DNA from: CAVVXX01 sp963707975 | GTDB taxonomy: Bacteria > Pseudomonadota > Alphaproteobacteria > Micropepsales > Micropepsaceae | NCBI GenBank assembly: GCA_963707975.1 | Contig: OY970177.1 | Location: 1,054,001 to 1,118,000 of the forward strand | Reading direction: 5' to 3' | DNA length: 64,000 nt | Part shown: piece after piece, positions 8,144 through 17,153 of the stretch | Layout of the letters: each line of letters begins with the position of its first letter | How positions within the stretch are numbered: position 1 is the first letter of the stretch | Program-made: the position numbers and the translations under genes | The notes under the pieces: model-generated | Databases searched by the model: none | Seen by the model: the letters and a program-made list of their open reading frames with translations, nothing else | What the model was told of the DNA's origin: nothing

Positions 8144-8829
8144 TGCCCGATACCTGCGCGCGCGCGCCGGCCAACAAAGTCAGAAAGCACGAGGCCGCCC
8201 AAGGCGAGCGCAATCGACAACGCGGCAAGGCGCGCGGCCGCTGCTTCGCCGCCTGGCGTTTGTATGGCGCTGTAAATCGCCAGCGGCAAAGTGCGCGTTT
8301 CGCCCGGAATGTTGGAAACGAAGGTGATGATGGCGCCGAACTCGCCGAGGCAAGCGGCGAACGCCGTTATGGCGCCGGCAAGTATGCCTGGAATTGCCAA
8401 CGGCAAATGGAGCGAGAACAATCGGTCGAACGGGCCAGCGCCCAGCGTCTCCGCCGCCTGCGCGAGGCCAGGATCTTCGGCTTCGAACGAGAGCCGCATC
8501 GCACTTACCTGAAATGGGAAGGTGAGAATGGCCGAGGCGAGTGCCGCGCCCGTCCAGCTGAACACAAAGCGGATGCCGAAATGAGTAAGCAGCCATGCGC
8601 CCATCGGCGCTCTTGTCCCGAGGGTGACCAGAAGCAAATAGCCCAGCGCCACGGGGGGCAGAACCAAAGGCAGATGCACAAGCCCATCGACAAGCGTCTT
8701 GCCGGGAAAGCGGTGCCGCGCGAGTAAAAATGCGCAGGCAAACGCCACGGGCATGGCCGCAAACACCGCCACGGTGGCGATTTTCAGGCTGAGCAGCAGC
8801 GCTTCGATTTCAGCGGCGGAAAGCGACAT
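8140..8829 (-). CDS. modB: Molybdate ABC transporter permease ModB
   Basis: 229 residues from the ATG at 8829; an extended frame reaches 8916 but adds a polar leader unlike the family. Five to six membrane helices are visible, and the EAA loop that docks on the ATPase is present as AAETLGAGPFDRLFSLHLPLA. It forms the membrane channel for molybdate with ModC, which starts inside its stop codon. The gene expected upstream, the binding protein ModA, is missing; the DNA before modB belongs to an unrelated gene on the opposite strand. Confidence 0.92.
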   Translation of the reverse strand: MSLSAAEIEALLLSLKIATVAVFAAMPVAFACAFLLARHRFPGKTLVDGLVHLPLVLPPVALGYLLLVTLGTRAPMGAWLLTHFGIRFVFSWTGAALASAILTFPFQVSAMRLSFEAEDPGLAQAAETLGAGPFDRLFSLHLPLAIPGILAGAITAFAACLGEFGAIITFVSNIPGETRTLPLAIYSAIQTPGGEAAAARLAALSIALALGGLVLSDFVGRRARAGIGQ

Positions 8830-8975
8830 GGCGCCGCCAAGTTTGCGCGAAAGCGGGTGCGCAGGCGAGGTAGCAGAGGGATCTTCTGCACACGAATTTC
8901 TCTTGAAGATCAGCAAGTTAAACGTGACCTAAGTGCAACTTGACCGGCTTTTCGGCGTTGCTACCGTTTGCGGCA

Positions 8976-10811
8976 ATGCGCCAGGCGCAGTTATTGGGGA
9001 AGTGGGGGAAGGTGGCCGCGCGCGCGGCCGCGATGGCGTTTTTCATCCTTGCGCCAAGCATTGCCGATGCGGAAGAAACGTCGGCGCCATCGCCCACAGT
9101 CGTAATGCAGCCCGTTCCGCCGGATATTCCGCCGCCGTCGCGCGCTGCATCTGCCGCCATTCCCGTCGATCCGAAAGATCCGCTGGCCTATGTCGTGCGC
9201 TACGACCACTGGACAGAATCCGATGAACGCGGGTTTGGCGATTTTGTGCAGGCGATTGCCGATTTAAACTGCAACACCGTAGACACTTGCCTGAAGGGAA
9301 CGGGAAATCCATTTCGCGCGAGCGATCCCGCGACGCTGCATTTCCGTTCCGATTGCGCAGATCTGCCCTATTACTTGCGCGCTTATTATGCCTGGAAGCG
9401 TGGGCTTCCTTTTGCCTATGAATTGATGGTCGAGCCGCTTGGCCATACGCGTGACATTCGCTATACGGCGCGCGGCAACGAAGTGAGCGCGCGTCAAGAT
9501 GTGCTCAGCTATTCGACCACCGGTCCCGTCATGCTAGATGCGGTGCGCGATGCAGTCAGCTCGGCCATGTATCGCATTCACCCCGATCTCGATACGCCCC
9601 TGCCGCCGGATCATTATTCGGTGGCGCTTGACCCCAAGGCGATCAGACCAGGCACGATCATTTACGATCCCAACGGCCACCTGGCCACCGTCTATCGCGT
9701 TGTGCCCGATGGACGCGTGCTTTATATCGACGCGCACCCTGATAACACGATCACGCGTGGTACTTACGACAAACGCTTCGTGCGCTCTTCTCCCGGCATG
9801 GGCGCGGGTTTCAAGAATTGGCGCCCAATTACGCTTGTTGGAGCCACCCGCGATACGCATGGCGCGTTGATCGGTGGGCATATTGTCGCCGAGAAGAACG
9901 CGGAACTTCCCAGTTTTTCGGATGAGCAGTTTTTCGGTAATGGCGCAAAAAAACCCGCTGACCGAGACTGGAACACGGGAAGCTTCACTTTAAACGGGGA
10001 AGTGCTCGATTACTACGATTATGTGCGCGCGAAGCTTGCGGGCGGCGTGCTGCGATTTGATCCTATCCAGGAATTGACCGACATGGTGCGCTCGAATTGC
10101 GAGGATTTGCATTATCGTGCGCTGGCGGTCGATATCGCCATTGCAGCGGGCACTCAGAATCAAACTCAGCCGGAACGCCTGCCCTATAATATTTATGGCA
10201 CGGATGGCGATTGGGAGACCTATTCCACGCCGTCGCGCGACGCGAGGCTCAAGACCGCGTTCAAGGAGGTGCGCGATTCGGTTGAACGTTTTGTCCGGCT
10301 CAATGCGGCCCACGACCCCAAAATCACCTATAAAGGCCATGATCTGGTGGGCGATCTGCTCGCCACGTATGACCGTGAGACATCGGCGTGCAGCGTTTCC
10401 TACCGTCGCACCGATGGCAGTGAGGTCACGTTAAGCTATATAGGGTCTCTCAAGCGGTTGTTTGCGCTCTCCTTCGATCCCTACCATTGCATCGAAAGGC
10501 GCTGGGGCGCGAGCTCGCCAGATGAGCTTTCCACCTGCAAAGATGGGCCCGACAAGCAGGCCTGGTATGAAGCCGAGCAAAATTTACGCAATCAGATCGA
10601 CCGCACCTATGAAGCGCGCATGGACCACGATCTTGCCGAGCTGAAAACGCAGGGTGGCGAAGGCAAGGGCGTTCCCATTCCGTCCGATGTCGATGTGCGC
10701 GATTTTCTGCTGCAAGTGGAGCAGCGCGGTTTGCCTCAATCATCGAGCCCTGCTGCATTACCAACAGGCGCGAGTGCTACTATTGCGGCACAAAGGCCGC
10801 CCGCGCCATAG
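8976..10811 (+). CDS. Secreted protein of unknown family with Cys/His/Asp residues in cysteine-peptidase-like order
   Basis: 611 residues from ATG 8976. TTG 8940 is an alternative start, as is GTG 9012, which has a GGGGAAG site nine bases upstream. All give a signal peptide ending near PSIADA. A proline-rich linker follows. The central region holds RSDCADLPYYLRAYYAW (C127), then PNGHLATVYRV (H235) and LYIDAHPDNTI (D252, H254). A cysteine at a helix start followed by a histidine and an Asp or Asn on later strands is the order seen in NlpC/P60 and transglutaminase-like folds. The C-terminal half has four further cysteines and no recognised domain. The function is unknown and the fold is inferred. 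Confidence 0.7.
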   Translation: MRQAQLLGKWGKVAARAAAMAFFILAPSIADAEETSAPSPTVVMQPVPPDIPPPSRAASAAIPVDPKDPLAYVVRYDHWTESDERGFGDFVQAIADLNCNTVDTCLKGTGNPFRASDPATLHFRSDCADLPYYLRAYYAWKRGLPFAYELMVEPLGHTRDIRYTARGNEVSARQDVLSYSTTGPVMLDAVRDAVSSAMYRIHPDLDTPLPPDHYSVALDPKAIRPGTIIYDPNGHLATVYRVVPDGRVLYIDAHPDNTITRGTYDKRFVRSSPGMGAGFKNWRPITLVGATRDTHGALIGGHIVAEKNAELPSFSDEQFFGNGAKKPADRDWNTGSFTLNGEVLDYYDYVRAKLAGGVLRFDPIQELTDMVRSNCEDLHYRALAVDIAIAAGTQNQTQPERLPYNIYGTDGDWETYSTPSRDARLKTAFKEVRDSVERFVRLNAAHDPKITYKGHDLVGDLLATYDRETSACSVSYRRTDGSEVTLSYIGSLKRLFALSFDPYHCIERRWGASSPDELSTCKDGPDKQAWYEAEQNLRNQIDRTYEARMDHDLAELKTQGGEGKGVPIPSDVDVRDFLLQVEQRGLPQSSSPAALPTGASATIAAQRPPAP

Positions 10812-10911
10812 GCTGGCGCATACCCGAAACTAGCGGATGGCCTTCTAGCAAAAAAATTCAACCCATTCCATTTGAGGATGGATGACCGGCGATAAGTAAT
10901 GGCGGTTAGGC

Positions 10912-11682
10912 TTATTTCCCTGGAGGACTGCATTTCAATTCCGAAGGCGGTGAAGGCCTTGCACAGAGCATCGCCAAGGTCTTTTTAGCGCCCGCACGAT
11001 CATTTGTTTTGATTTGTGAGTTCATTATGATTTCGAGGGTCTGCACATTTGGGGTGCCGCCATTCGCCGACTGCAACTCTAAAGCTGTCTGCCCTTGCTG
11101 CAGTGCGTTTTTATAGTCGCCCTTAAAATAATATGCGAGCGCTAGATCACCGGCGGCTGTCGGGTCTATTGGGCCGAGTCGCTGTAATTGCTCGCCTGCG
11201 CTTATAGCCTTGGCGTAGTTCTTGATGTTGATATTGAGGCCCATGTCGAGCGTGAGCGTTTGAGCGAGCTCTTCTTTCGGTGCCCCATTCGATGCGACGG
11301 CACGATCAAGGGCCGCAGCCGCGCCGGCATCGTCATGAAGATGCGCCAGAATTTGTCCGAGAAGCTTTCCAACTAGATATTCTTCGTATGGATTCTTATC
11401 GCTTACCGCGTCAGCCTCTTTGATCTTGGCAAGCGCATTCGTAAAATCATTCTTCTTGGCAAGATCGATTGCTTCTTGGGCAGGCTTGCCGATCTCGGGC
11501 CGCGCGGCAGTGGTGCTTGGGGCCGGCTTGACGCCCGTCGTCGGAGCTATGGGCTGCGGCTGTGGAGTGGGCGCGGGCGTATAACTCATACCCATACCGA
11601 CGGCCATGGCGGAAGTCGTGGCTGCACCCAGTAAAATGGCCGCTGAGGCCGCTATCGAAGTAAGCAATCTTCCCTTGTTCAT
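10912..11682 (-). CDS. Secreted TPR-like protein, last gene of TonB operon
   Basis: 256 residues from the ATG at 11682, preceded by GGTGAGGA. Signal peptide residues 1-27, then a Pro/Thr-rich linker (about 30-60), then alpha-helical repeats with TPR-type spacing, including a repeat around GDLALAYYFKGDYKNALQQG. The segment starting GKPAQEAIDLAKKN and ending IKEADA is clearly related to a segment in the gene before it (GKPLKEAQELARN to READA), so the two are tandem paralogs. A periplasmic scaffold linked to the TonB complex is likely, but this is inference from the operon. Codon use is somewhat less GC-rich than its neighbours. Confidence 0.8.
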   Translation of the reverse strand: MNKGRLLTSIAASAAILLGAATTSAMAVGMGMSYTPAPTPQPQPIAPTTGVKPAPSTTAARPEIGKPAQEAIDLAKKNDFTNALAKIKEADAVSDKNPYEEYLVGKLLGQILAHLHDDAGAAAALDRAVASNGAPKEELAQTLTLDMGLNINIKNYAKAISAGEQLQRLGPIDPTAAGDLALAYYFKGDYKNALQQGQTALELQSANGGTPNVQTLEIIMNSQIKTNDRAGAKKTLAMLCARPSPPSELKCSPPGK

Positions 11683-11722
11683 GGCAGTCCTCACCTTCCT
11701 GCGCGGGTGTCTCGCGCAATCA

Positions 11723-12916
11723 TCATCCACGTTCGGCATAAAGCGCCCAAAGCCGCGCCACCGGCGATTGCTTGCTTGAACGCGGAACCGAATTGAAAGC
11801 GTGTTCCGCCTCGGCGCGCTTGCCTTCGCCAAACAGCGCCTGGCCCAAGCGGATTTTGGCGTCGTCGGGGTCTTTTAATTTGTCCTTCCTGATGCCGCGT
11901 TCGATAGCAGTCTGCGCATCGGCATAACGGCCCCACGACGAATAATTTTCCCCCAGTGCCACGTCGGCGTTGCCATCCGGATTGGCGCTCGCCTGCTTAT
12001 CCCGGGTGGGAAGCGTTGACTGGTCCTGCGCCGCTGCCTGGGTCGCCTTGTCCATTAGGCGCTGGTTGCGGTCGCCGCTCAGCAGCTTCGCCTGATAGCC
12101 CTTGGTGAGAACCGTTTTCGCTTCGTTTGGGCAATTGAACTCAAGCGCCATCTCCGCCATCACGACATAGTCGTTCGCATCCTGCATGGCGCCATGTGCG
12201 AGCTTCAGCCGGTAAAGATCGAGGTTCTGGTGATCCGTGATTCCCGGCAATTGCTCGACCGAGCGAATGGCATCACGCCAATGCTCAGGCGTGGGGGCGG
12301 CGCGTAAAAGAAGTTCGAGCGCATATTGCGCGCCGTCCTTGTCGCCGGCCTTGTAATAGGCCGAACGCAGCATCTCCAGCACATCCGGGCCCGCGGATTC
12401 GGCTCCCGGCCGCAACATGCGGATCACTTCCTGGTAGCGGCCCTGCTGATAATTAATGCTGGCAAGCGCGAGCTTGGCTGTGCCACTCGCGTCGCCGCCC
12501 AGCTTGTTGGCGTAGTCCATTCCCCTGGCCGCCATGTTGTGCGAGAGCGCAAGCTCCATCGCTGTCTTCAATCCCTGCGTACGATCGATTTCGCCTGCGG
12601 AAATCATGCGGTCGTAGGTGCTGAGCGCCAGATCAATATCGCCGGCCTGAACCGCGGCATAGGCGATGAACTGATTGATGGCCGCAGCCTCCGCCCCGGT
12701 CTTGCCGGGGGCTGCATCGGCTTCGCGCGCTTTGGCGATCGCTTCGCGCCACTGGTGGTTTCTCGCCAGCTCCTGGGCTTCCTTGAGCGGCTTGCCGACA
12801 GCCTCGTTCTTGATGGTGATGGCGAATGCCGCTCTCGGCAACACAATGGCGCTAAAAGAAGCCAAAGCGGCTCCCAAAAGAAGGACAGTCGCAAGCGCGG
12901 GTATTGTTCTATTCAT
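11723..12916 (-). CDS. Secreted TPR repeat protein in TonB operon
   Basis: 397 residues from ATG 12916; the adjacent ATG 12919 is too close to the GAGGAAG site. Signal peptide ends near RAAFA. The rest is nearly all alpha-helical TPR-type repeats, for example YQQGRYQEVIRMLRPG and SSWGRYADAQTAIERG, the second being a classic TPR helix pair. It lies 75 bases after exbD and 40 bases before its smaller paralog. TPR proteins downstream of ExbD are found in other alphaproteobacteria and probably bind partners in the periplasm. No enzymatic motif is seen. Confidence 0.85.
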   Translation of the reverse strand: MNRTIPALATVLLLGAALASFSAIVLPRAAFAITIKNEAVGKPLKEAQELARNHQWREAIAKAREADAAPGKTGAEAAAINQFIAYAAVQAGDIDLALSTYDRMISAGEIDRTQGLKTAMELALSHNMAARGMDYANKLGGDASGTAKLALASINYQQGRYQEVIRMLRPGAESAGPDVLEMLRSAYYKAGDKDGAQYALELLLRAAPTPEHWRDAIRSVEQLPGITDHQNLDLYRLKLAHGAMQDANDYVVMAEMALEFNCPNEAKTVLTKGYQAKLLSGDRNQRLMDKATQAAAQDQSTLPTRDKQASANPDGNADVALGENYSSWGRYADAQTAIERGIRKDKLKDPDDAKIRLGQALFGEGKRAEAEHAFNSVPRSSKQSPVARLWALYAERG

Positions 12917-12991
12917 CATAACTTCCTCACATTCGTTCAGGCGCCGGAACCGCCAGCGCCTCAAACGCCCCCTTTACCGGGTTCGCGTCTT

Positions 12992-13420
12992 TTATTGTTG
13001 TCCGTATTCTTCCGTTCCGATGAAGCCGATCTTCGTCACGCCAAGGCGCTGAGCGTCGGCGAGCACGCGCGCGACATCGTCGTATTTGGCAAGACGGTTC
13101 GGCTTGAGATGGATTTCTGGTTGCGGGTCTTTCTTGGCGGCGTCGCTCAAATAGGTGTCGAGCGTCGCGCGGTTCGGCACCGCATTGCCGTTCCACAGCG
13201 GGGTGCCGTCGAAATCCACTTCGAGGAGGATAGTCTCGGGCTGAATGAGCGGCGGCGGCGTATTGGGCCGCGGCATGTCGAGCTTCACTGCGTGCGTCTG
13301 GATAGGGATGGTGATGATCAGCATGACGAGGATGACGAGCATGACGTCGATCAACGGCGTCGTATTTATCTCGACCATGACTTCCTGTTCGCCAAGGGAG
13401 GATCCAACTTTCATCGCCAT
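12992..13420 (-). CDS. exbD: Biopolymer transport protein ExbD/TolR (second copy)
   Basis: 142 residues: a short cytoplasmic start, one membrane helix (about residues 20-42) and a periplasmic domain. The helix carries the proton-carrying aspartate in TTPLIDVMLVILVML. The periplasmic part contains LPRPN-like and DVARVLADAQRLGVTKIGFIG segments typical of ExbD/TolR. With ExbB it forms the proton-driven motor that energises TonB. A TAGGAGA ribosome site precedes the ATG. It is the second of two consecutive exbD genes and differs clearly from the first, so the two may form a mixed dimer. Confidence 0.93.
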   Translation of the reverse strand: MAMKVGSSLGEQEVMVEINTTPLIDVMLVILVMLIITIPIQTHAVKLDMPRPNTPPPLIQPETILLEVDFDGTPLWNGNAVPNRATLDTYLSDAAKKDPQPEIHLKPNRLAKYDDVARVLADAQRLGVTKIGFIGTEEYGQQ

Positions 13421-13442
13421 GGTGTGTTTCTCCTAAACTTCC

Positions 13443-13874
13443 CTACGGCGTTGGATTATGTTCCGGTTCGGTGATGAACCCGACCTTAAGAATGCTTGCG
13501 CGCTCGCAATCATAAATCACCTGGCCAACCACCTGGAAACGCACCTCTTTATCCGCCCTGATATGAACTTCAGGCTGTGGCTTTATTACGGCGGATTGTT
13601 CGAGCCTTTGTAACAGTTCCGTGTTCGATACCGGCCGGTTGTTCAAAAAATAATTGCCTTCCTTGTCGATGGCGATGACGATGTTTTCCGGCTTGGTTTG
13701 CGTCGGAATATTAGTCGCCAGCGGCAAATTGAGCGGCACTGCGTGGAGGACCACCGGCACCGTTATCAAGAAGATGATCATCAGCACGAGCATGATGTCT
13801 GTCAGCGGCACAACATTGATGGCCGAGTTGACCTCGTCCTCGCCCGCATTCGGATCTGTCAGCTGCATGGCCAT
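13443..13874 (-). CDS. exbD: Biopolymer transport protein ExbD/TolR (first copy)
   Basis: 143 residues with the ExbD layout: N-terminal tail, membrane helix with the key aspartate in VVPLTDIMLVLMIIF, and a periplasmic domain ending in VIYDCERASILKVGFITEPE. It lies 28 bases after exbB and 22 bases before the second exbD. The tail after the start (LTDPNAGEDEVNSAIN) is acidic, and the second copy starts differently, which supports different partners or positions in the complex. It should act with the ExbB-type protein as stator of a TonB motor. Confidence 0.93.
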   Translation of the reverse strand: MAMQLTDPNAGEDEVNSAINVVPLTDIMLVLMIIFLITVPVVLHAVPLNLPLATNIPTQTKPENIVIAIDKEGNYFLNNRPVSNTELLQRLEQSAVIKPQPEVHIRADKEVRFQVVGQVIYDCERASILKVGFITEPEHNPTP

Positions 13875-13902
13875 CGGTGAGTGTTCCGGCTAAGGCCGCT
13901 CC

Positions 13903-14808
13903 TTACTTCTTCCCCGCGGTAAGCAGGAAGGTCTGCAGGTCGTTGGCGAAGCCACGCATCTTCTCGTTGATCACCTTGTTGCGCCGGACGAGCAAATTGT
14001 AGGTCAACACCGCCGGCACGGCCACGCCAAGACCGATGGCCGTCATGATCAGCGCTTCGCCGACCGGCCCCGCGACCTTGTCGATCGAGGCCTGGCCCGC
14101 GATGCCGATGGCGATGAGGGCGTGATAGATGCCCCACACCGTGCCGAACAGGCCCACGAAGGGCGCCGTCGAACCCACAGAAGCAAGGAAGGCGATGCCG
14201 CTTTGCAGGCGGCCGTTTTCATCCTCGATCGAGCGTTGCAGCGACATCGTCAGCCAGTCATTGAGCGTCAGCCCCGCCGACACGCCGCTTTGGCGGGTGG
14301 TTGCCTGCTGTCCGCGTTCGGCGATGGCGCGGAAGACATTGCCCTTGCCCAGCTTGTCGATGGCATCGTTGAGATTGGCGGCGCTCCAGAACCTTTTTTC
14401 CGCGGTCTTTGCCTGTTCGAGCACGCGCCCCTGCTCCCAGTATTTCATGAAGAAGATGTACCAGGTGCCGACCGACATGATGGCGAGCAGCACAATGGTG
14501 CCTTTCGCGACCAGGTCGCCTTTTTCCCACAGCGCGCCAAGGCCGTAAGGATTCTCCGCTTCCGCGGTCTGTGCGACGGGTGCGGCTGGCGGCGGGGCGG
14601 CTGCTTCGGGTGCAGGTGCAGCTTGACCTCCCGCGCCTGGTGCCGCCGCATTCTGATCAGGCGCGGCCGGCGCCGTGGCGTCACCTGTGGGCGCGGCCGG
14701 CGTAGTGGCTGCCGGCGCGGGATTGGCTGTTTGCGCGCTGGCTTGGCCAAGCGCTAACCCCAGAAATAGGACGATGGCGGAGGCGATCGTCAGGTTCTTC
14801 GCATTCAT
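13903..14808 (-). CDS. exbB: MotA/TolQ/ExbB proton channel protein with exported Ala/Pro-rich N-terminus
   Basis: 301 residues, longer than a standard ExbB (about 240) because of an N-terminal signal peptide (ends GQASA) and a low-complexity Ala/Pro stretch (about residues 26-85). The channel part follows: helix around GTIVLLAIMSVGTWYIFF, the conserved loop, and paired helices with FVGLFGTVWGIYHAL and IMTAIGLGVAVPAVLTYN. Long N-terminal extensions are known for some ExbB proteins. It should conduct protons and drive TonB with the two ExbD proteins encoded next. CGGAGCAG precedes the ATG. Confidence 0.94.
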   Translation of the reverse strand: MNAKNLTIASAIVLFLGLALGQASAQTANPAPAATTPAAPTGDATAPAAPDQNAAAPGAGGQAAPAPEAAAPPPAAPVAQTAEAENPYGLGALWEKGDLVAKGTIVLLAIMSVGTWYIFFMKYWEQGRVLEQAKTAEKRFWSAANLNDAIDKLGKGNVFRAIAERGQQATTRQSGVSAGLTLNDWLTMSLQRSIEDENGRLQSGIAFLASVGSTAPFVGLFGTVWGIYHALIAIGIAGQASIDKVAGPVGEALIMTAIGLGVAVPAVLTYNLLVRRNKVINEKMRGFANDLQTFLLTAGKK

Positions 14809-14924
14809 TTTTTCTGCTCCGTTTCCAAAACAGACGCCTCAGCGTCCCTTACTTGTTACTTTGTTTCGTTCTATTGGTTCTGCGTACTTCTCTTGGCAAG
14901 ACAACAGTTTTTTTAAGGACCGCG

Positions 14925-15533
14925 TTACCCCTTCAATCTCCATTGCACTTTTGCCGTCCAGGGGACCTCAATCGCTTGACCATTTTGCAAGGCTGGTTTG
15001 TAACGCCATCTAGCCACACATCTAAGTGCAACATCATCAAGATCTTGATGCCCACTCGATTGCACTAATTGAGGACTTATGACAGTTCCATCAGTACTAA
15101 CATGGAATGATATCACCGATGTGCCTTCTTCGTTTCTCTCCACCGCTTGCGGTGGATATTGCGATTGACAGCTGTGGCCAGCACCCACGGACGCCGGCGC
15201 GGTGATGCCCTTTTGCGCGGTTTGTGCCGTGATCGCGTTGGTTGTCGCTGGCGCTTGTGTCAGATCGATGTTCACATCGGGTGGCGGCACAAAGGGCGGC
15301 GGCTGCTTGAATGTCGGCGGCGGCGGCGGCGGTTCAATTTTTTCCTGTGTCGGCGGAATGATGGCTACCTTCACGTTTTGCGGCAGCAGCTCGATCATCT
15401 GATGGGCAAGGCCATTCGCCAGCGCGTAGATGATGGCAACGTGAAGAATAATGACAAGCACCAAGCTCACCGCGCGACTAGACGGAGCCGCTGCGGGCGG
15501 AATGGGTCGCAAATCCAGAGAAGGCGCGCGCAT
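14925..15533 (-). CDS. tonB: Energy transducer TonB
   Basis: 202 residues: N-terminal membrane helix (SLVLVIILHVAIIYALANG), a proline-rich spacer (about residues 64-90, with PPPPPP and PPPFVPPP) that spans the periplasm, and a C-terminal TonB domain (about residues 115-200; YPPQAVERNEEGTSVISFHV and WRYKPALQNGQ) that contacts TonB-dependent outer-membrane receptors. It heads the exbB-exbD-exbD-TPR-TPR cluster on the minus strand, 116 bases before exbB. No TonB-dependent receptor gene lies in the window, so the substrate is unknown. Confidence 0.95.
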   Translation of the reverse strand: MRAPSLDLRPIPPAAAPSSRAVSLVLVIILHVAIIYALANGLAHQMIELLPQNVKVAIIPPTQEKIEPPPPPPTFKQPPPFVPPPDVNIDLTQAPATTNAITAQTAQKGITAPASVGAGHSCQSQYPPQAVERNEEGTSVISFHVSTDGTVISPQLVQSSGHQDLDDVALRCVARWRYKPALQNGQAIEVPWTAKVQWRLKG

Positions 15534-15556
15534 CAGTTCTGAATCCCCAACAAGAC

Positions 15557-15580
15557 AAAACCCGGCGCCACGGCACCGGG
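15557..15580 (-). terminator. Rho-independent terminator or attenuator before tonB
   Basis: On the minus strand CCCGGTGCC, loop GTG, GCGCCGGG is followed by TTTTGTCTT. The stem has one G-T pair. It lies 24 bases before the tonB start, so it ends a transcript from further upstream or attenuates tonB itself. Confidence 0.55.
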
Positions 15581-16114
15581 CTTCAATAGCGGAAACAACC
15601 CCAAGGCCCCCTGCCGCAAGATCGGCGTCGATGCCGTCATGCGATCATAACATCTTGAATTATATTCTAACATCGTAGGTTCCCGGTCCAGCAGCGCACT
15701 TTGTTAACCTTAAAGTCCAAGGCCATACCATGCTTTGCGGGGAGAGGCATCAGCGGTGGAAATACTGGCGATTTTCTCAAAGCAAAAGCACAGGAAATTC
15801 TTGGGGATATCATGTCCATAACAGCGCCAGCCAAAAAACATGAATGCGACGCACGCCGCTGAAATGTAACCCGCAATCGCAATCAGCCATGCGAGATGCA
15901 GAAAGGCGGATCATCGAATGAAACTCCGATGCTGCGATGCCGACATGGAGGTCCTGCTCATGCCCTTCCTGGTATTCTTCCCTTCGCCACCATTGCATTA
16001 CCCAATTATGACAACAACAAGGCTCAGGTTCGGGTTCCCTCTGTCCGGGGTTCTAGGCGACACCATTCAAGCAAGATATCTTGCGGTTTCTTCTACTTAG
16101 CGCCGGGTTAGAGC
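15581..16114. other. 534-bp gap without a convincing gene
   Basis: The stretch is less GC-rich than its surroundings. On the minus strand a run of about 65 codons (about 15905 down to stop TAA at 15710-15712) reads like the end of a small membrane protein, with LIAIAGYISAACVAFMFF, but it has no ATG, GTG or TTG start and is preceded by a stop codon. It could be the remnant of a gene whose terminator is the hairpin before tonB. A 60-codon frame on the plus strand (15918-16100) has no ribosome site and unusual composition. No insertion sequence or RNA gene was recognised. Confidence 0.4.
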
Positions 16115-17149
16115 GTGGATTTCACCAGCGACAATGTCCATGGAGCGGCTGCTCCAATTCTGGCGGCGCTTAGCGCGGCTGGCGCTGGCGTCTCCCAGCC
16201 TTATGGCGACGATGCCGTCAGCGAACGCATGGCCCGGCGCTTTGCCAAGGTTTTCGAGCGCGATATCGCGGTTTTTCCTGTGGTGACGGGCACGGCTGCC
16301 AATTGCCTCGCGCTGGCGACGCTGGTGCCGCCGCATGGCGCGATCTTCTGTCACGAAGCGTCGCACATCGAAATCGACGAATGCGGCGCGCCGGAATTCT
16401 TTACCCACGGCGCAAAGCTTGTGCGCATCGCAGGCGAAGGCGCGAAGCTGACTGTAGAGGCGTTTGAGGCCGCACTCGCGCGGTTTCAGCCGGGCACTGT
16501 GCACCAAGTTCAGCCGGCGGCGGTCAGCATCACGCAGGCGACTGAAGCGGGCACGGCCTATCGCCCGGCCGAGATCGCGGCACTTGCAGAATTCGCGCAT
16601 GCGCGCAGCATGAAACTGCACATGGATGGCGCGCGCTTCGCCAACGCCGCCGCGTTTCTTAATGTTGCGCCAGCGGAATTGACCTGGCGCGCGGGTGTGG
16701 ATGTTCTCTCCTTCGGGGCGACGAAAGGTGGCGCGCTGGCCGCCGAAGCGGTGATTTTTTTCGAGCCGAAAATAACGGCTGATTTTGTTTATCGCCGCAA
16801 GAAGTCCGGTCATCTTTTGGCCAAGATGCGGTTTGTCTCGGCGCAGCTAGAAGCTTACCTGACCGATGGCCTGTGGCTTGGGCTGGCAGAGCGCGCCAAT
16901 GCGCTGGCGCGGCGATTGGCCGGCAATTTTTTGCGACTGCCTGGCGCCACTCTCGTTTATCCCGTTGAGGCGAACGAAGTCTTCTTGCGGCTTCCGGATG
17001 AAATGGTGGCGCACCTGCGTTCGGCGGGCGCGCGTTTCTACGTTTGGGAACAACCTGCGCACGGGCGCACGCTGATACGCCTGGTCACTTCGTTCGCCAC
17101 GGAAGAAAAAGACATCGAGCGGCTGCTCGCCGCCGCGCGCGGGAAATAA
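16115..17149 (+). CDS. Low-specificity L-threonine aldolase family protein
   Basis: 344 residues, normal for this PLP fold-type I enzyme. It starts with the family pattern MDFTSDNVHGAAAPILAAL, has the PLP-phosphate loop TGTAANCLAL, the cofactor-ring segment LHMDGARFANA (Asp contacts the pyridine nitrogen) and the lysine of the Schiff base in SFGATKGGAL. The enzyme splits threonine or allo-threonine into glycine and acetaldehyde. The start is GTG at 16115, with only a weak ribosome site. It converges on the autotransporter gene four bases beyond its stop. Confidence 0.92.
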   Translation: MDFTSDNVHGAAAPILAALSAAGAGVSQPYGDDAVSERMARRFAKVFERDIAVFPVVTGTAANCLALATLVPPHGAIFCHEASHIEIDECGAPEFFTHGAKLVRIAGEGAKLTVEAFEAALARFQPGTVHQVQPAAVSITQATEAGTAYRPAEIAALAEFAHARSMKLHMDGARFANAAAFLNVAPAELTWRAGVDVLSFGATKGGALAAEAVIFFEPKITADFVYRRKKSGHLLAKMRFVSAQLEAYLTDGLWLGLAERANALARRLAGNFLRLPGATLVYPVEANEVFLRLPDEMVAHLRSAGARFYVWEQPAHGRTLIRLVTSFATEEKDIERLLAAARGK

Positions 17150-17153
17150 ATTT

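Noticed and set aside
15918..16100. 60-codon plus-strand frame before threonine aldolase
   Set aside because: No ribosome site, no similarity, and atypical composition; the region looks like a degraded spacer.
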